From NCBI GenBank assembly GCA_003151815.1, contig PLYN01000014.1:43985-107984 (forward strand): a DNA stretch of 64,000 nucleotides, in the 5' to 3' direction. Below are positions 36,122-44,416 of this stretch, piece after piece; within the stretch, counting starts at the first letter, position 1, and each line of letters opens with the position of its first letter. The DNA comes from Bacteroidota bacterium (GTDB taxonomy: Bacteria; Bacteroidota; Bacteroidia; 2-12-FULL-35-15). A program made the translations under genes and the position numbers. The notes beneath the pieces are model-generated. The model was not told where the DNA came from. It was given only the letters and a program-made list of their open reading frames with translations, and did not search any database.

Positions 36122-37348
36122 ATGAAAGTAATCTACATCTCTTACGACGGAATGACTGATCCATTGGGGCAATCTCAAGTAATTCCGTATTTGACAGGCC
36201 TCACAAAAAAAGGACATCAACTAACTATTATTAGTTGTGAAAAAAAAGACAAGTTTGAACAATACCATCAACCCATTCAAGAACTTTTAAATTCAAATAG
36301 TATTTCCTGGCATCCTATTCACTATTCCTCTTTACCTTCTATTTTATCCAAACAACTCAACCTGTTACGCATTAAACAAAAGGCATATCAAATTTGTAAA
36401 AATAACATCCCTGATGCTGTACATTGCCGAAGTTATATGGCTGCTTTGATCGGACTGCAATTAAAAAATAAATATGGAGTAAAATTTATTTTTGATATGC
36501 GCGGCTTTTGGGCAGACGAGCGTATTGATGGACGTATCTGGAATCCCGAAAAAACAACTGATAAACGCATTTACAATTATTTTAAAAAGAAAGAAATAGA
36601 GTTTCTCACCAATGCTGATCATACAATAAGTTTAACACAAAATGCAAAAGATGAAATTTTGGGATGGGCAGTATTTCAACGAAAACCAATACCAATTGAG
36701 GTAATTCCCTGCTGTGTGGATCTAAACTTATTTACAACAGAACATATTAATTCATCTGAACAAGATAAATTAAAAGGTCAATTAAAAATCAATTCAACCG
36801 ACTTTATCATTAGCTATTTAGGCTCCATTGGAACCTGGTACATGCTGGACGAAATGCTTGATTTTTTTAAGATCCTTTCTACAAAAAAGGCAAATGCTAA
36901 ATTCCTTTTCATAACACAAGATGATAAAGAATCAATTATCTCAATTGCTGAATCCAAAGGGATTCCTAAGGAAAAACTAATTATTCATTCGGCCGACAGA
37001 AACGAAGTACCACTGTATTTAAGTCTTTCACAGGTTTCTATCTATTTCATCAAACCTTTATATTCAAAAAAAGCCTCCTCGCCAACTAAAACAGGAGAAA
37101 TTATGGCTATGGGAATTCCGATCATCACCAATTCAGGCATCGGCGATAGCGACCGGATACTTTCTGATTCAGGTGCCGGAATGTTGGTAAAAAAATTTAC
37201 GGACGAGGAATACAATCGAATAATTGAACAAATTGATGTACTTTTAAAGATCGATAAAACAAAAATAAGAGAAGCTGCGATCAACTATTTTTCACTTGAA
37301 AAAGGAGTTGAATTGTATGATGCTGTTTATCGCAAGGTGATGTGCTGA
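36122..37348 (+). CDS. Glycosyltransferase family 4
   Basis: A 408-residue GT-B protein beginning MKVIYISYDGMTDPLGQSQVIPYLTGL, a start typical of GT4 enzymes of exopolysaccharide loci. IFDMRGFWADERIDGRIWN lies in the acceptor-domain end; the donor domain has ISYLGSIGTWYMLDEML and KKASSPTKTGEIMAMGIPII near residue 320, with the E of the E-x7-E type motif replaced by the TKTGEIMAMG variant. The stop codon lies inside a GTGATGTGCTGATG repeat-like stretch shared with 57164-57186, so the last residues may be recent. Confidence 0.87.
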   Translation: MKVIYISYDGMTDPLGQSQVIPYLTGLTKKGHQLTIISCEKKDKFEQYHQPIQELLNSNSISWHPIHYSSLPSILSKQLNLLRIKQKAYQICKNNIPDAVHCRSYMAALIGLQLKNKYGVKFIFDMRGFWADERIDGRIWNPEKTTDKRIYNYFKKKEIEFLTNADHTISLTQNAKDEILGWAVFQRKPIPIEVIPCCVDLNLFTTEHINSSEQDKLKGQLKINSTDFIISYLGSIGTWYMLDEMLDFFKILSTKKANAKFLFITQDDKESIISIAESKGIPKEKLIIHSADRNEVPLYLSLSQVSIYFIKPLYSKKASSPTKTGEIMAMGIPIITNSGIGDSDRILSDSGAGMLVKKFTDEEYNRIIEQIDVLLKIDKTKIREAAINYFSLEKGVELYDAVYRKVMC

Positions 37349-37390
37349 TGTGATAATTGAAGATGGGAAGATTAATATACTCGTCAATTG

Positions 37391-37422
37391 AAATGAACTT
37401 TAAACTTTGAACTTTGAACTCT
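37391..37422. repeat. AACTTTAAACTTTGAAC-type repeat array
   Basis: About four 7-base units of AACTTTR/ACTTTGA form this array between the GT4 gene and galE. The apparent TTG start of galE (37414) is the TTG of one unit. Other arrays lie at 41861-42008, 42896-43047, 47576-47608 and 57288-57349. Confidence 0.75.
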
Positions 37423-38448
37423 AATAAAAACACTATAATAGTAACAGGAGGAGCCGGATACATAGGGTCTCACACCATTATTGAACTTCTGGAAAATACA
37501 AACTTTAATGTCATCTCGATAGACAATTACTCCAACTCATCTGCCAAAACATTCAATAGAATTGAAAAGATAACCGAAAAAAAAGTACGCAATTATGAGA
37601 TAGATATTTGCAATAAAATTGAATTGGCAAAAATATTTGAAAACGAAACAAACATAATTGGTATTATTCATTTTGCAGCTTATAAATCAGTTCCGGAATC
37701 TGTTTTAAATCCTTATAAATACTATTATAACAACATTAATTCATTATTGAATATTTTAGAATGTTGTTTAAAATTCAATATCGAAAACTTTATCTTTTCT
37801 TCATCCTGTTCGGTTTATGGAAACATAGACCAATTGCCGGTGAAAGAAGATACCCCATTGGGAATATCGGAATCACCTTATGCGTATACCAAACAAGTGG
37901 GAGAAACAATACTTAAAGATTATACAAAGGCGTATCCAATGATCCAAAGTATTGCATTACGTTATTTTAATCCTGTTGGGGCGCATATTTCAGGTTTAAT
38001 TGGAGAAGATCCGATAAACAAACCGACCAGTCTGGTGCCGGTAATAACACAAACTGCAATTGGAAAGATAAAACAAATGGCTGTGAATGGCATTGATTAC
38101 TCTACCAGGGATGGCTCTTGTATTCGTGACTACATCCACGTTACAGACATTGCAATTGCTCATATCAAAGCTTTGGAATACGTTATAAATAAGAAACAAA
38201 AGACTAATTATTCCATCTTCAACTTAGGAACCGGAAATGGTGTGAGTGTTCTGGAAGCAATTCAGGCTTTTGAAAAGATCAGCAAACAAAAATTGAATTA
38301 TACCATCGGACCAAAAAGAGAAGGAGATGTGGTAGAAATATATTCCGACACCACTTTATCTGAAAAGCAGTTGGGCTGGAAACCTAAATTCAACTTGGAC
38401 GAAATGATGGAAACAGCTTGGAAATGGGAGTTAGAACTACAAAAATAA
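37414..38448 (+). CDS. galE: UDP-glucose 4-epimerase
   Basis: A 344-residue extended SDR enzyme. TGGAGYIGSH at 11-20 binds NAD, Y156-x-x-x-K160 (PYAYTKQ) is the catalytic pair, and LRYFNPVGAH and RDGSCIRDYIHVTDIA are the GalE-specific blocks. It interconverts UDP-glucose and UDP-galactose (or the N-acetyl forms) in the cytosol and feeds the neighbouring transferases. No in-frame ATG precedes the NAD motif; the first usable start is a TTG at 37414 inside a repeat array, giving MNSNKNTIIVTGG. Confidence 0.92.
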   Translation: MNSNKNTIIVTGGAGYIGSHTIIELLENTNFNVISIDNYSNSSAKTFNRIEKITEKKVRNYEIDICNKIELAKIFENETNIIGIIHFAAYKSVPESVLNPYKYYYNNINSLLNILECCLKFNIENFIFSSSCSVYGNIDQLPVKEDTPLGISESPYAYTKQVGETILKDYTKAYPMIQSIALRYFNPVGAHISGLIGEDPINKPTSLVPVITQTAIGKIKQMAVNGIDYSTRDGSCIRDYIHVTDIAIAHIKALEYVINKKQKTNYSIFNLGTGNGVSVLEAIQAFEKISKQKLNYTIGPKREGDVVEIYSDTTLSEKQLGWKPKFNLDEMMETAWKWELELQK

Positions 38449-38460
38449 AATCCTTTTGAG

Positions 38461-39588
38461 ATGTTAGATCAAAAAAAAGTGTTTTTTCCAAACTTGGATG
38501 GCTTACGTTTTTTGAGTTTCCTATCTGTTTTTTTTTTTCATAGCTTTTACACAGAACTTGATTCCATAAAATACTCCGGTAATTATATTTTCATAAAAAA
38601 AAGCTTATTTGGCAATGGCAATATTGGCGTGAATTTTTTCTTTGTGTTAAGTGGTTTTTTAATCACTTATCTTCTGATGGAAGAAAAAAAGATAACAGGA
38701 AAAATTGAGATCCAAAAATTCTGGCTTAGACGAATTTTAAGAATTTGGCCACTTTATTTTTTTTGTGTTTTCTTTGGTTTTATTCTCTTCCCCATTATTA
38801 AAAGCTATTTTGGACAGGTATCTAACGAAAGTGCCGAACCATTCTATTATCTGACGTTCATCAGCAATTTTGATTTTTTAAAAAACGGCAAACCGGATTG
38901 TTCTGTGCTGGGCGTATTATGGAGCATTGCCATTGAAGAACAATTTTATTTTGTGTGGCCAATTTTATTAATGATCGTTCCCGACAAACATTATCTAAAA
39001 CTTTTTATTGTCATTATCATGGGTTCCTGCATTTTTCGATTTTTTGTACCTGATCCGATAGCAGATGAAATTCACACGTTGTCGTGTATGGGTGATTTAA
39101 CCATGGGGGCTTTAGGCGCTTATCTTTGTAGAACAGATGAATTTAAAAAATGGTTGGAAGATTTAAAACGTGGATACATCCTCCTGATTTACTTCCTTTT
39201 CTTTGTCTTTTATTTTTTCAGGGAACAATTTTTATTTCTTAATACTTATTTCTATGTTTTTGATCGTACCATTATTGCTTCCATTATCCTAATGATTATT
39301 TTAGAACAAAATTTTTCTAAAAACTCTTTCTTCAAAATGTCGAAACTAAAATTTATTAGTAAGCTTGGTACTATTTCCTATGGACTTTATTGCCTTCAGT
39401 TTGTCGGAATTTTGACTACCATCACACTTTCAAAAAAGTTTCACCTGAACCAAAATATCTGGAATGTGATCTTTCTTGAAACATTGTTGGCTCTATCCAT
39501 AACTATTCTCTTCAGCCAATTGAGTTTCAAATTTTTCGAGGCTCCCTTTCTAAAGTTAAAAGAAAAATTTGCTTACATAACTAAATAA
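38461..39588 (+). CDS. Acyltransferase family 3 membrane protein (OafA/YrhL-like)
   Basis: A 375-residue protein with about ten membrane helices. FFPNLDGLRFLSFLSVFFFH at the start has the usual L-D-G-L-R and a helix-1 histidine. Then come GVNFFFVLSGFLITYLL and FWLRRILRIWPLYFF (family R-R-x-x-R-I-x-P), and SVLGVLWSIAIEEQFYFVWP with the conserved glutamates. Family members O-acetylate or otherwise acylate glycans at the membrane. It starts 12 bases after galE, closing the polysaccharide locus. Confidence 0.88.
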   Translation: MLDQKKVFFPNLDGLRFLSFLSVFFFHSFYTELDSIKYSGNYIFIKKSLFGNGNIGVNFFFVLSGFLITYLLMEEKKITGKIEIQKFWLRRILRIWPLYFFCVFFGFILFPIIKSYFGQVSNESAEPFYYLTFISNFDFLKNGKPDCSVLGVLWSIAIEEQFYFVWPILLMIVPDKHYLKLFIVIIMGSCIFRFFVPDPIADEIHTLSCMGDLTMGALGAYLCRTDEFKKWLEDLKRGYILLIYFLFFVFYFFREQFLFLNTYFYVFDRTIIASIILMIILEQNFSKNSFFKMSKLKFISKLGTISYGLYCLQFVGILTTITLSKKFHLNQNIWNVIFLETLLALSITILFSQLSFKFFEAPFLKLKEKFAYITK

Positions 39589-39643
39589 CTGTTTTCATAA
39601 AACCGCATTATTTAGTAACTTTACGTCAAACAATTAAACGAAT

Positions 39644-41860
39644 ATGCAAGAACAACAGGTAATTGATATTGAGGCGGAAAAAAAAGAAATACTGAAGCGT
39701 TATCGTTCACTCCTTCATGCTTGCCGCAGAACGCTTGAAAAAGGCGACAAACTACTTATCCGTAAAGCATTCGACATTTCTTTAGAAGCGCATAAGAACA
39801 TGCGCAGAAAATCAGGTGAACCATACATCTACCACCCTATTGCTGTTGCACAAATTTGTGCCGAAGAGATCGGACTAGGTACCACTTCAGTTGTTTGCGC
39901 ACTGTTGCACGATGTTGTTGAAGATACTGAATTAACTATTGAAGATATCCAACGATTATTTGGTGATAAAGAAGCGAAAATAATTGACGGACTTACCAAA
40001 ATTTCCGGGGTGTTTGACCAGGGTTCATCACTACAGGCAGAGAACTTCAGAAAAATGTTACTCACATTGTCGGATGATGTTCGTGTAATACTCATTAAGC
40101 TTGCCGATCGCCTTCATAACATGCGTACCCTCGATAGCATGAAGCGCGACAAACAATTAAAAATTGCTTCTGAAACACTCTATTTATATGCTCCTTTAGC
40201 CCATCGCCTGGGTTTAAATGCCATTAAAACAGAACTGGAGGATCTGGGATTAAAATATACGGAGCCGGAGAGTTACAATGAAATTCTTCAACGATTAAAG
40301 GAAACTGAACCCGAACGCAAAAAATTCATTTCCAAATTTATTGTCCCTATAAAGGAAATATTAGAAGAGGAAGGAATGAAATTTAAGATCATCGGAAGGC
40401 CAAAATCCATCTCCTCCATTCATAATAAAATAAAAACCAAGGGTGTTACATTCGATGAAATATTTGACCTTTTCGCGATTCGAATAATCATCGAGTCGGA
40501 ACCTGAAGATGAAAAGGCTGATTGCTGGCGGGTTTACTCGATGGTGACGGATTTCTATCATCCCAACCCTGAGCGTTTGCGCGATTGGATATCCAGTCCG
40601 AAGGCTAATGGATATGAGAGTTTGCATGCTACCGTAATGGGCCCCGATGGTAAGTGGGTGGAAGTGCAGATCCGGACAGTCAGGATGGATGAGTTAGCCG
40701 AAAAAGGATATGCTGCCCATTGGAAATACAAAGGAAGCGGAACCGAAAATCAATTAGACGATTGGATCCGAAAGATCCGTGAGGTACTGGAAAGTCCGGA
40801 AGAAAATGCCATGGACTTTATTGATGATTTTAAACTCAATTTATTTGCTGAAGAAATTTTTGTTTTTACCCCTAAAGGTGAATTAAAAACACTACCCTTA
40901 AATTCTACCGCGCTAGACTTTGCCTTTGATATCCATACTCAGGTTGGAGAAAAATGCATCGGTGCAAAAGTAAATCATAAGCTCGTCCCTTTAAGCTATA
41001 AGCTTAAAAGCGGCGATCAGGTAGAAGTGCTTACCTCTACCAAACAAACACCAAAAGAAGATTGGTTGACATATGTGGTATCTGCGAATGCCAAATCAAA
41101 AATTAAAAATGCCCTCAAGGAAGAAAAGCGTAAAGTTTCAGAAGATGGCAGAGAAATGCTGGAGCGTAAATTCCATCATTTGAAAATTGATTTTACAGTT
41201 TCTAATATTAATGATCTTGCGAATTATTTTAAACTGCCCAGCAATCAGGAGTTGTTTTATCGCGTGGCTGTTGGCAATATCAACTTAAAACATTTAAAGG
41301 ATTTCCATCAGGAGAAAGGCAAGATAGCTCATAAATCAGGTATCATCAAAAAAACGGAACCCGTTAAATCGCTTGAACAGATGGTTACTGCGGCACGTGG
41401 CAAATCCGATATGCTGGTAATAGGTGAAAATCTTCAGAAATTTGATTATAAACTTTCGCCCTGCTGTAACCCGATTTCAGGTGACGATGTATTTGGTTTT
41501 ATCACTATCAATGAAGGAATAAAGATACATCGTGTAAACTGCCCCAATGCCATTCAATTACTTTCAAACTATGCTTACCGCGTTGTAAAAGCAAAATGGA
41601 CCAGCCAGGAACTAATATCTTTCCTTGCAGGAATAAAAATTACCGGAATTGATGAAGTTGGCCTGGTAAACAACATCACCAAAATTATTTCTAATGAATT
41701 GAACGTAAATATGAGATCTATCAGTTTCGATAGTAATGACGGCACGTTTGAGGGAACTGTTATGGTATTTGTACACGATACCAACCACTTAACCGACCTG
41801 ATGAATAAACTCAAAAAAGTGAATGGTGTGCTATCTGTTACCCGTATGGATGGGAATTAA
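39644..41860 (+). CDS. rsh: Bifunctional (p)ppGpp synthetase/hydrolase, RelA/SpoT family
   Basis: A 738-residue long-RSH protein. The HD hydrolase domain has H64 (YHPIAVA), HD at 89-90 and ED at 93-94 (LLHDVVEDTEL), so hydrolysis looks intact. The synthetase domain has AIRIIIES and SPKANGYESLHATVMGPDGK near 320-340, followed by VEVQIRTVRMDELAEKGYAAHWKYK. TGS (FVFTPKGELKTLPLNSTALDFA) and a C-terminal ACT domain follow. It makes and degrades the stringent-response alarmone in the cytosol. A TAACTTTA motif about 25 bases upstream may be the -7 box. It lies outside the glycan locus. Confidence 0.95.
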   Translation: MQEQQVIDIEAEKKEILKRYRSLLHACRRTLEKGDKLLIRKAFDISLEAHKNMRRKSGEPYIYHPIAVAQICAEEIGLGTTSVVCALLHDVVEDTELTIEDIQRLFGDKEAKIIDGLTKISGVFDQGSSLQAENFRKMLLTLSDDVRVILIKLADRLHNMRTLDSMKRDKQLKIASETLYLYAPLAHRLGLNAIKTELEDLGLKYTEPESYNEILQRLKETEPERKKFISKFIVPIKEILEEEGMKFKIIGRPKSISSIHNKIKTKGVTFDEIFDLFAIRIIIESEPEDEKADCWRVYSMVTDFYHPNPERLRDWISSPKANGYESLHATVMGPDGKWVEVQIRTVRMDELAEKGYAAHWKYKGSGTENQLDDWIRKIREVLESPEENAMDFIDDFKLNLFAEEIFVFTPKGELKTLPLNSTALDFAFDIHTQVGEKCIGAKVNHKLVPLSYKLKSGDQVEVLTSTKQTPKEDWLTYVVSANAKSKIKNALKEEKRKVSEDGREMLERKFHHLKIDFTVSNINDLANYFKLPSNQELFYRVAVGNINLKHLKDFHQEKGKIAHKSGIIKKTEPVKSLEQMVTAARGKSDMLVIGENLQKFDYKLSPCCNPISGDDVFGFITINEGIKIHRVNCPNAIQLLSNYAYRVVKAKWTSQELISFLAGIKITGIDEVGLVNNITKIISNELNVNMRSISFDSNDGTFEGTVMVFVHDTNHLTDLMNKLKKVNGVLSVTRMDGN

Positions 41861-42008
41861 GTTCAAAGTTTAAAGTTGAAAAGTTTAGAGTTGTGTTAGT
41901 TCTTGGAATATTATCAAAAGTATATTAGAAATTAAATCAATTTCAAATTTTAAATTTCTGTTTATTAATTTTTTTAACTTTAAACTTTCTAACTTTAAAC
42001 TTTAAACT
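41861..42008. repeat. Inverted pair of AACTTTAAACTTT-type arrays flanking the rsh-fur gap
   Basis: The arm at 41861-41894 (GTTCAAAGTTTAAAGTTG...) begins exactly after the rsh stop, and the opposite-orientation arm at 41975-42008 ends 10 bases before fur. About 80 bases lie between them. The RNA could fold into a long imperfect stem. Confidence 0.7.
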
Positions 42009-42018
42009 AATTTTTATT

Positions 42019-42489
42019 ATGTTAGTTGTTGATACCAAAGAAACAGTGAAACAGATTTTTTCGGAGTTCCTTGCTAAACAAGGGCACCGCAAAACTCCTG
42101 AACGATATGCTATATTAAACGAAATTTATTCGCAAGGTGGGCATTTTGATATTGAATCGCTGTATATACAAATGAAAAACAAAAAGTATCGTGTAAGCCG
42201 CGCTACTCTTTACAATACAATTGAATTGCTACTTTCCTGCAACCTGGTGACAAAACATCAGTTTGGAAAAAATTTAGCTCAATTCGAAAAATCGCATGAA
42301 TTTAAACAACATGATCATTTAATTTGTCAGGATTGCGAAAAGGTCTTTGAATTTTGTGATCCAAGAATACAACAAATACAAAAAACGGCCGGTGAGATGT
42401 TAGGATTTGATATTGATCATCATTCACTTAATTTATTTGGCAAATGCGGTAAACTTGCTAAGAACGGGATCTGCGAGCATAAAAAATAA
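42019..42489 (+). CDS. Fur-family metal-responsive transcriptional regulator
   Basis: A 156-residue protein. The winged-helix part has [25 protein letters not shown] at 26-50 and [13 protein letters not shown] at 59-71. The dimerisation domain has [20 protein letters not shown] with a CxxC pair at 103/106 and further Cys at 143 and 152, plus HH at 134-135. These are the zinc and regulatory metal sites of Fur and PerR-like proteins. I cannot tell Fe, Mn or Zn sensing from sequence. Fur-like repressors usually control metal uptake or peroxide defence. Confidence 0.9.
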   Translation: MLVVDTKETVKQIFSEFLAKQGHRKTPERYAILNEIYSQGGHFDIESLYIQMKNKKYRVSRATLYNTIELLLSCNLVTKHQFGKNLAQFEKSHEFKQHDHLICQDCEKVFEFCDPRIQQIQKTAGEMLGFDIDHHSLNLFGKCGKLAKNGICEHKK

Positions 42490-42541
42490 TATCAATATTT
42501 GAAATTTAGTAATTAATATTTAAATTTTAACTTTTTGTAAT

Positions 42542-42886
42542 ATGATATTCGACTATAACACCACTACAAAAGAAAACATCATAATAATTCAGCTATCAGG
42601 CGAATTGATCGATAGAAACCAGGCAGTAGCATTGCTTGAAGAAATTGAAGCTGCAATTTCCAGCGGGGCAAATAAATTTTTACTTAATCTTCAGGAGTTA
42701 AAATATGTGAATAGCAGTGGGTTAAACGTTCTCATTAATATTTTAACAAAAGCTCGCAAAGCCGGTGGCGATCTGGCTGTTTGCAATGTTAACAGCAAAA
42801 TATCTCAATTAATGTCCATTACAAAGTTGGATACAATTTTTAATGTGAGTGCAGACGAGGCAATTGCTTTTACTAAATTAAAATAA
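42542..42886 (+). CDS. STAS-domain protein (anti-anti-sigma factor-like)
   Basis: A 114-residue single STAS domain. IIIIQLSGELIDRNQAVALLEEIE opens the domain, and LKYVNSSGLNVLINILTKARKAGG at about 53-76 holds the serine of the phospho-switch loop (VNSSG at 56-60). CNVNSKISQLMSITKLDTIF completes the pattern. Such proteins are dephosphorylated or bind partner kinases in partner switching; no such kinase is encoded nearby. It lies between fur and purA. Confidence 0.87.
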   Translation: MIFDYNTTTKENIIIIQLSGELIDRNQAVALLEEIEAAISSGANKFLLNLQELKYVNSSGLNVLINILTKARKAGGDLAVCNVNSKISQLMSITKLDTIFNVSADEAIAFTKLK

Positions 42887-42895
42887 ATAAAAAAA

Positions 42896-43047
42896 GTTCA
42901 AAGTTTAAAGTTAGAAAGTTTAAAGTTTACGATAAACGGATTTAAAAAGTTTGCAGTAGACATTAAGCAAAAAGAAGGTTGATTACAATAAATGAATTGT
43001 AAAATCAGATGCCAACTTTCTAACTTTAAACTTTCTAATTTAAAACT
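42896..43047. repeat. Inverted pair of AACTTTAAACTTT-type arrays flanking the STAS-purA gap
   Basis: Arms at 42896-42929 (GTTCAAAGTTTAAAGTTAGA...) and 43014-43047 (AACTTTCTAACTTTAAACTT...) are opposite in orientation, with about 84 bases between them. The first lies 10 bases past the STAS stop, the second ends 10 bases before the purA ATG. The arrangement repeats that at 41861-42008. Confidence 0.7.
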
Positions 43048-43057
43048 AATTAAAAAT

Positions 43058-44338
43058 ATGAAAGTAGATGTATTATTAGGTCTTCAATGGGGAGACGAAG
43101 GAAAAGGAAAAATTGTTGATGTATTAACACCAAAGTACGATATCATTGGTCGTTTTCAGGGAGGTCCGAATGCAGGTCATACATTAGAGTTTAATGGAAT
43201 AAAACACATTTTACACACCATTCCATCCGGTATTTTTCACGACAAAAAAATAAATATTGTTGGTAACGGTGTTGTTATTGATCCCGTTATCTTTAAAAAA
43301 GAAATAGACGCATTGGTAACTTTAGGAGTTGACGTAAAGTCGAAACTCGTCTTATCGAAAAGGGCGCATTTAATTTTACCTACTCATCGCTTGTTGGATG
43401 CTGCATCTGAAGCTGCGAAAGGAAAGGACAAAATTGGCTCTACACTTAAGGGTATCGGTCCAACTTATATGGATAAAACGGGACGCAATGGCCTGCGAAT
43501 TGGCGATATTGACAGTCCGAATTTTTTAACCAAATACAACGCCTTAGTTGAAAAACATAAACAACTATTAAATTTTTATAATTTCCATTACAACCTTGCA
43601 GAGCTGGAACCTGCATTTTTTGAAGGCATTGAAGTATTGAAAAGTTTAAAACGTATTGAGAGCGAACATTATATTAATGATGCATTAAAAAATAAAAAAG
43701 CAATTTTAGCCGAAGGTGCGCAGGGTTCATTACTGGATATTGATTTTGGTTCTTATCCATTTGTAACATCATCCAATACCATATGTGCAGGCGCTTGCAC
43801 GGGTTTAGGCATTGCACCGAATAAGATCGGTAATGTGATCGGGATCTTTAAAGCTTATTGTACACGTGTTGGAAGCGGTCCGTTCCCAACAGAATTAAAC
43901 GACGAAGTAGGTGAACAAATCCGTAAAACAGGTAATGAATTCGGTTCAACAACCGGTCGTCCGAGACGTACAGGATGGCTTGATCTGCCTGCACTAAAAT
44001 ATGCAATTATGATCAACGGTGTTACCGAATTAATGATGATGAAAGCAGATATTTTAAGCGGATTTGAAACGATTAAAGTATGCTCGCATTATATTTACCA
44101 AGGTAAAAAAATTGATTACTTGCCATATGATTATTCTCCTGAATTGTTATCCCCATTTTATACTGACCTTCAAGGCTGGAACCAGGATTTAACCGGACTG
44201 AACAGTGCAGAACAAATGCCTGAAGCATTAAATAAGTACATTGCATTTATTGAGCGAGAAACCGGTGTTCCTATAAGTATTGTTTCTGTTGGTCCGGACA
44301 GAACACAAACATTAATCCGAAAAAAAGAATTGGTATAA
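43058..44338 (+). CDS. purA: Adenylosuccinate synthetase
   Basis: A 426-residue enzyme from the ATG at 43058; an in-frame ATG at 42992 would add 22 residues, part of them from a repeat array. The N-terminus KVDVLLGLQWGDEGKGKIVD has the GTP P-loop (GDEGKGK at about 12-18). GPNAGHTL, GSTLKGIGPTYMDK, EGAQGSLLDIDFGSYPFVTSS and TGRPRRTGWLDLPALKYA are PurA motifs. It converts IMP and aspartate to adenylosuccinate with GTP, the first step of AMP synthesis. Confidence 0.96.
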   Translation: MKVDVLLGLQWGDEGKGKIVDVLTPKYDIIGRFQGGPNAGHTLEFNGIKHILHTIPSGIFHDKKINIVGNGVVIDPVIFKKEIDALVTLGVDVKSKLVLSKRAHLILPTHRLLDAASEAAKGKDKIGSTLKGIGPTYMDKTGRNGLRIGDIDSPNFLTKYNALVEKHKQLLNFYNFHYNLAELEPAFFEGIEVLKSLKRIESEHYINDALKNKKAILAEGAQGSLLDIDFGSYPFVTSSNTICAGACTGLGIAPNKIGNVIGIFKAYCTRVGSGPFPTELNDEVGEQIRKTGNEFGSTTGRPRRTGWLDLPALKYAIMINGVTELMMMKADILSGFETIKVCSHYIYQGKKIDYLPYDYSPELLSPFYTDLQGWNQDLTGLNSAEQMPEALNKYIAFIERETGVPISIVSVGPDRTQTLIRKKELV

Positions 44339-44416
44339 AATTGCGAAAAAACTATGTGAATTAAACACATTGTTCCGTACTAAACAAAAGCAAAATAAAT
44401 AATTACGAAACAATCA

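Noticed and set aside
41861..43047. CRISPR array
   Set aside because: The repeated units are seven to nine bases, contiguous and inverted in pairs. There are no regular unique spacers and no cas genes.
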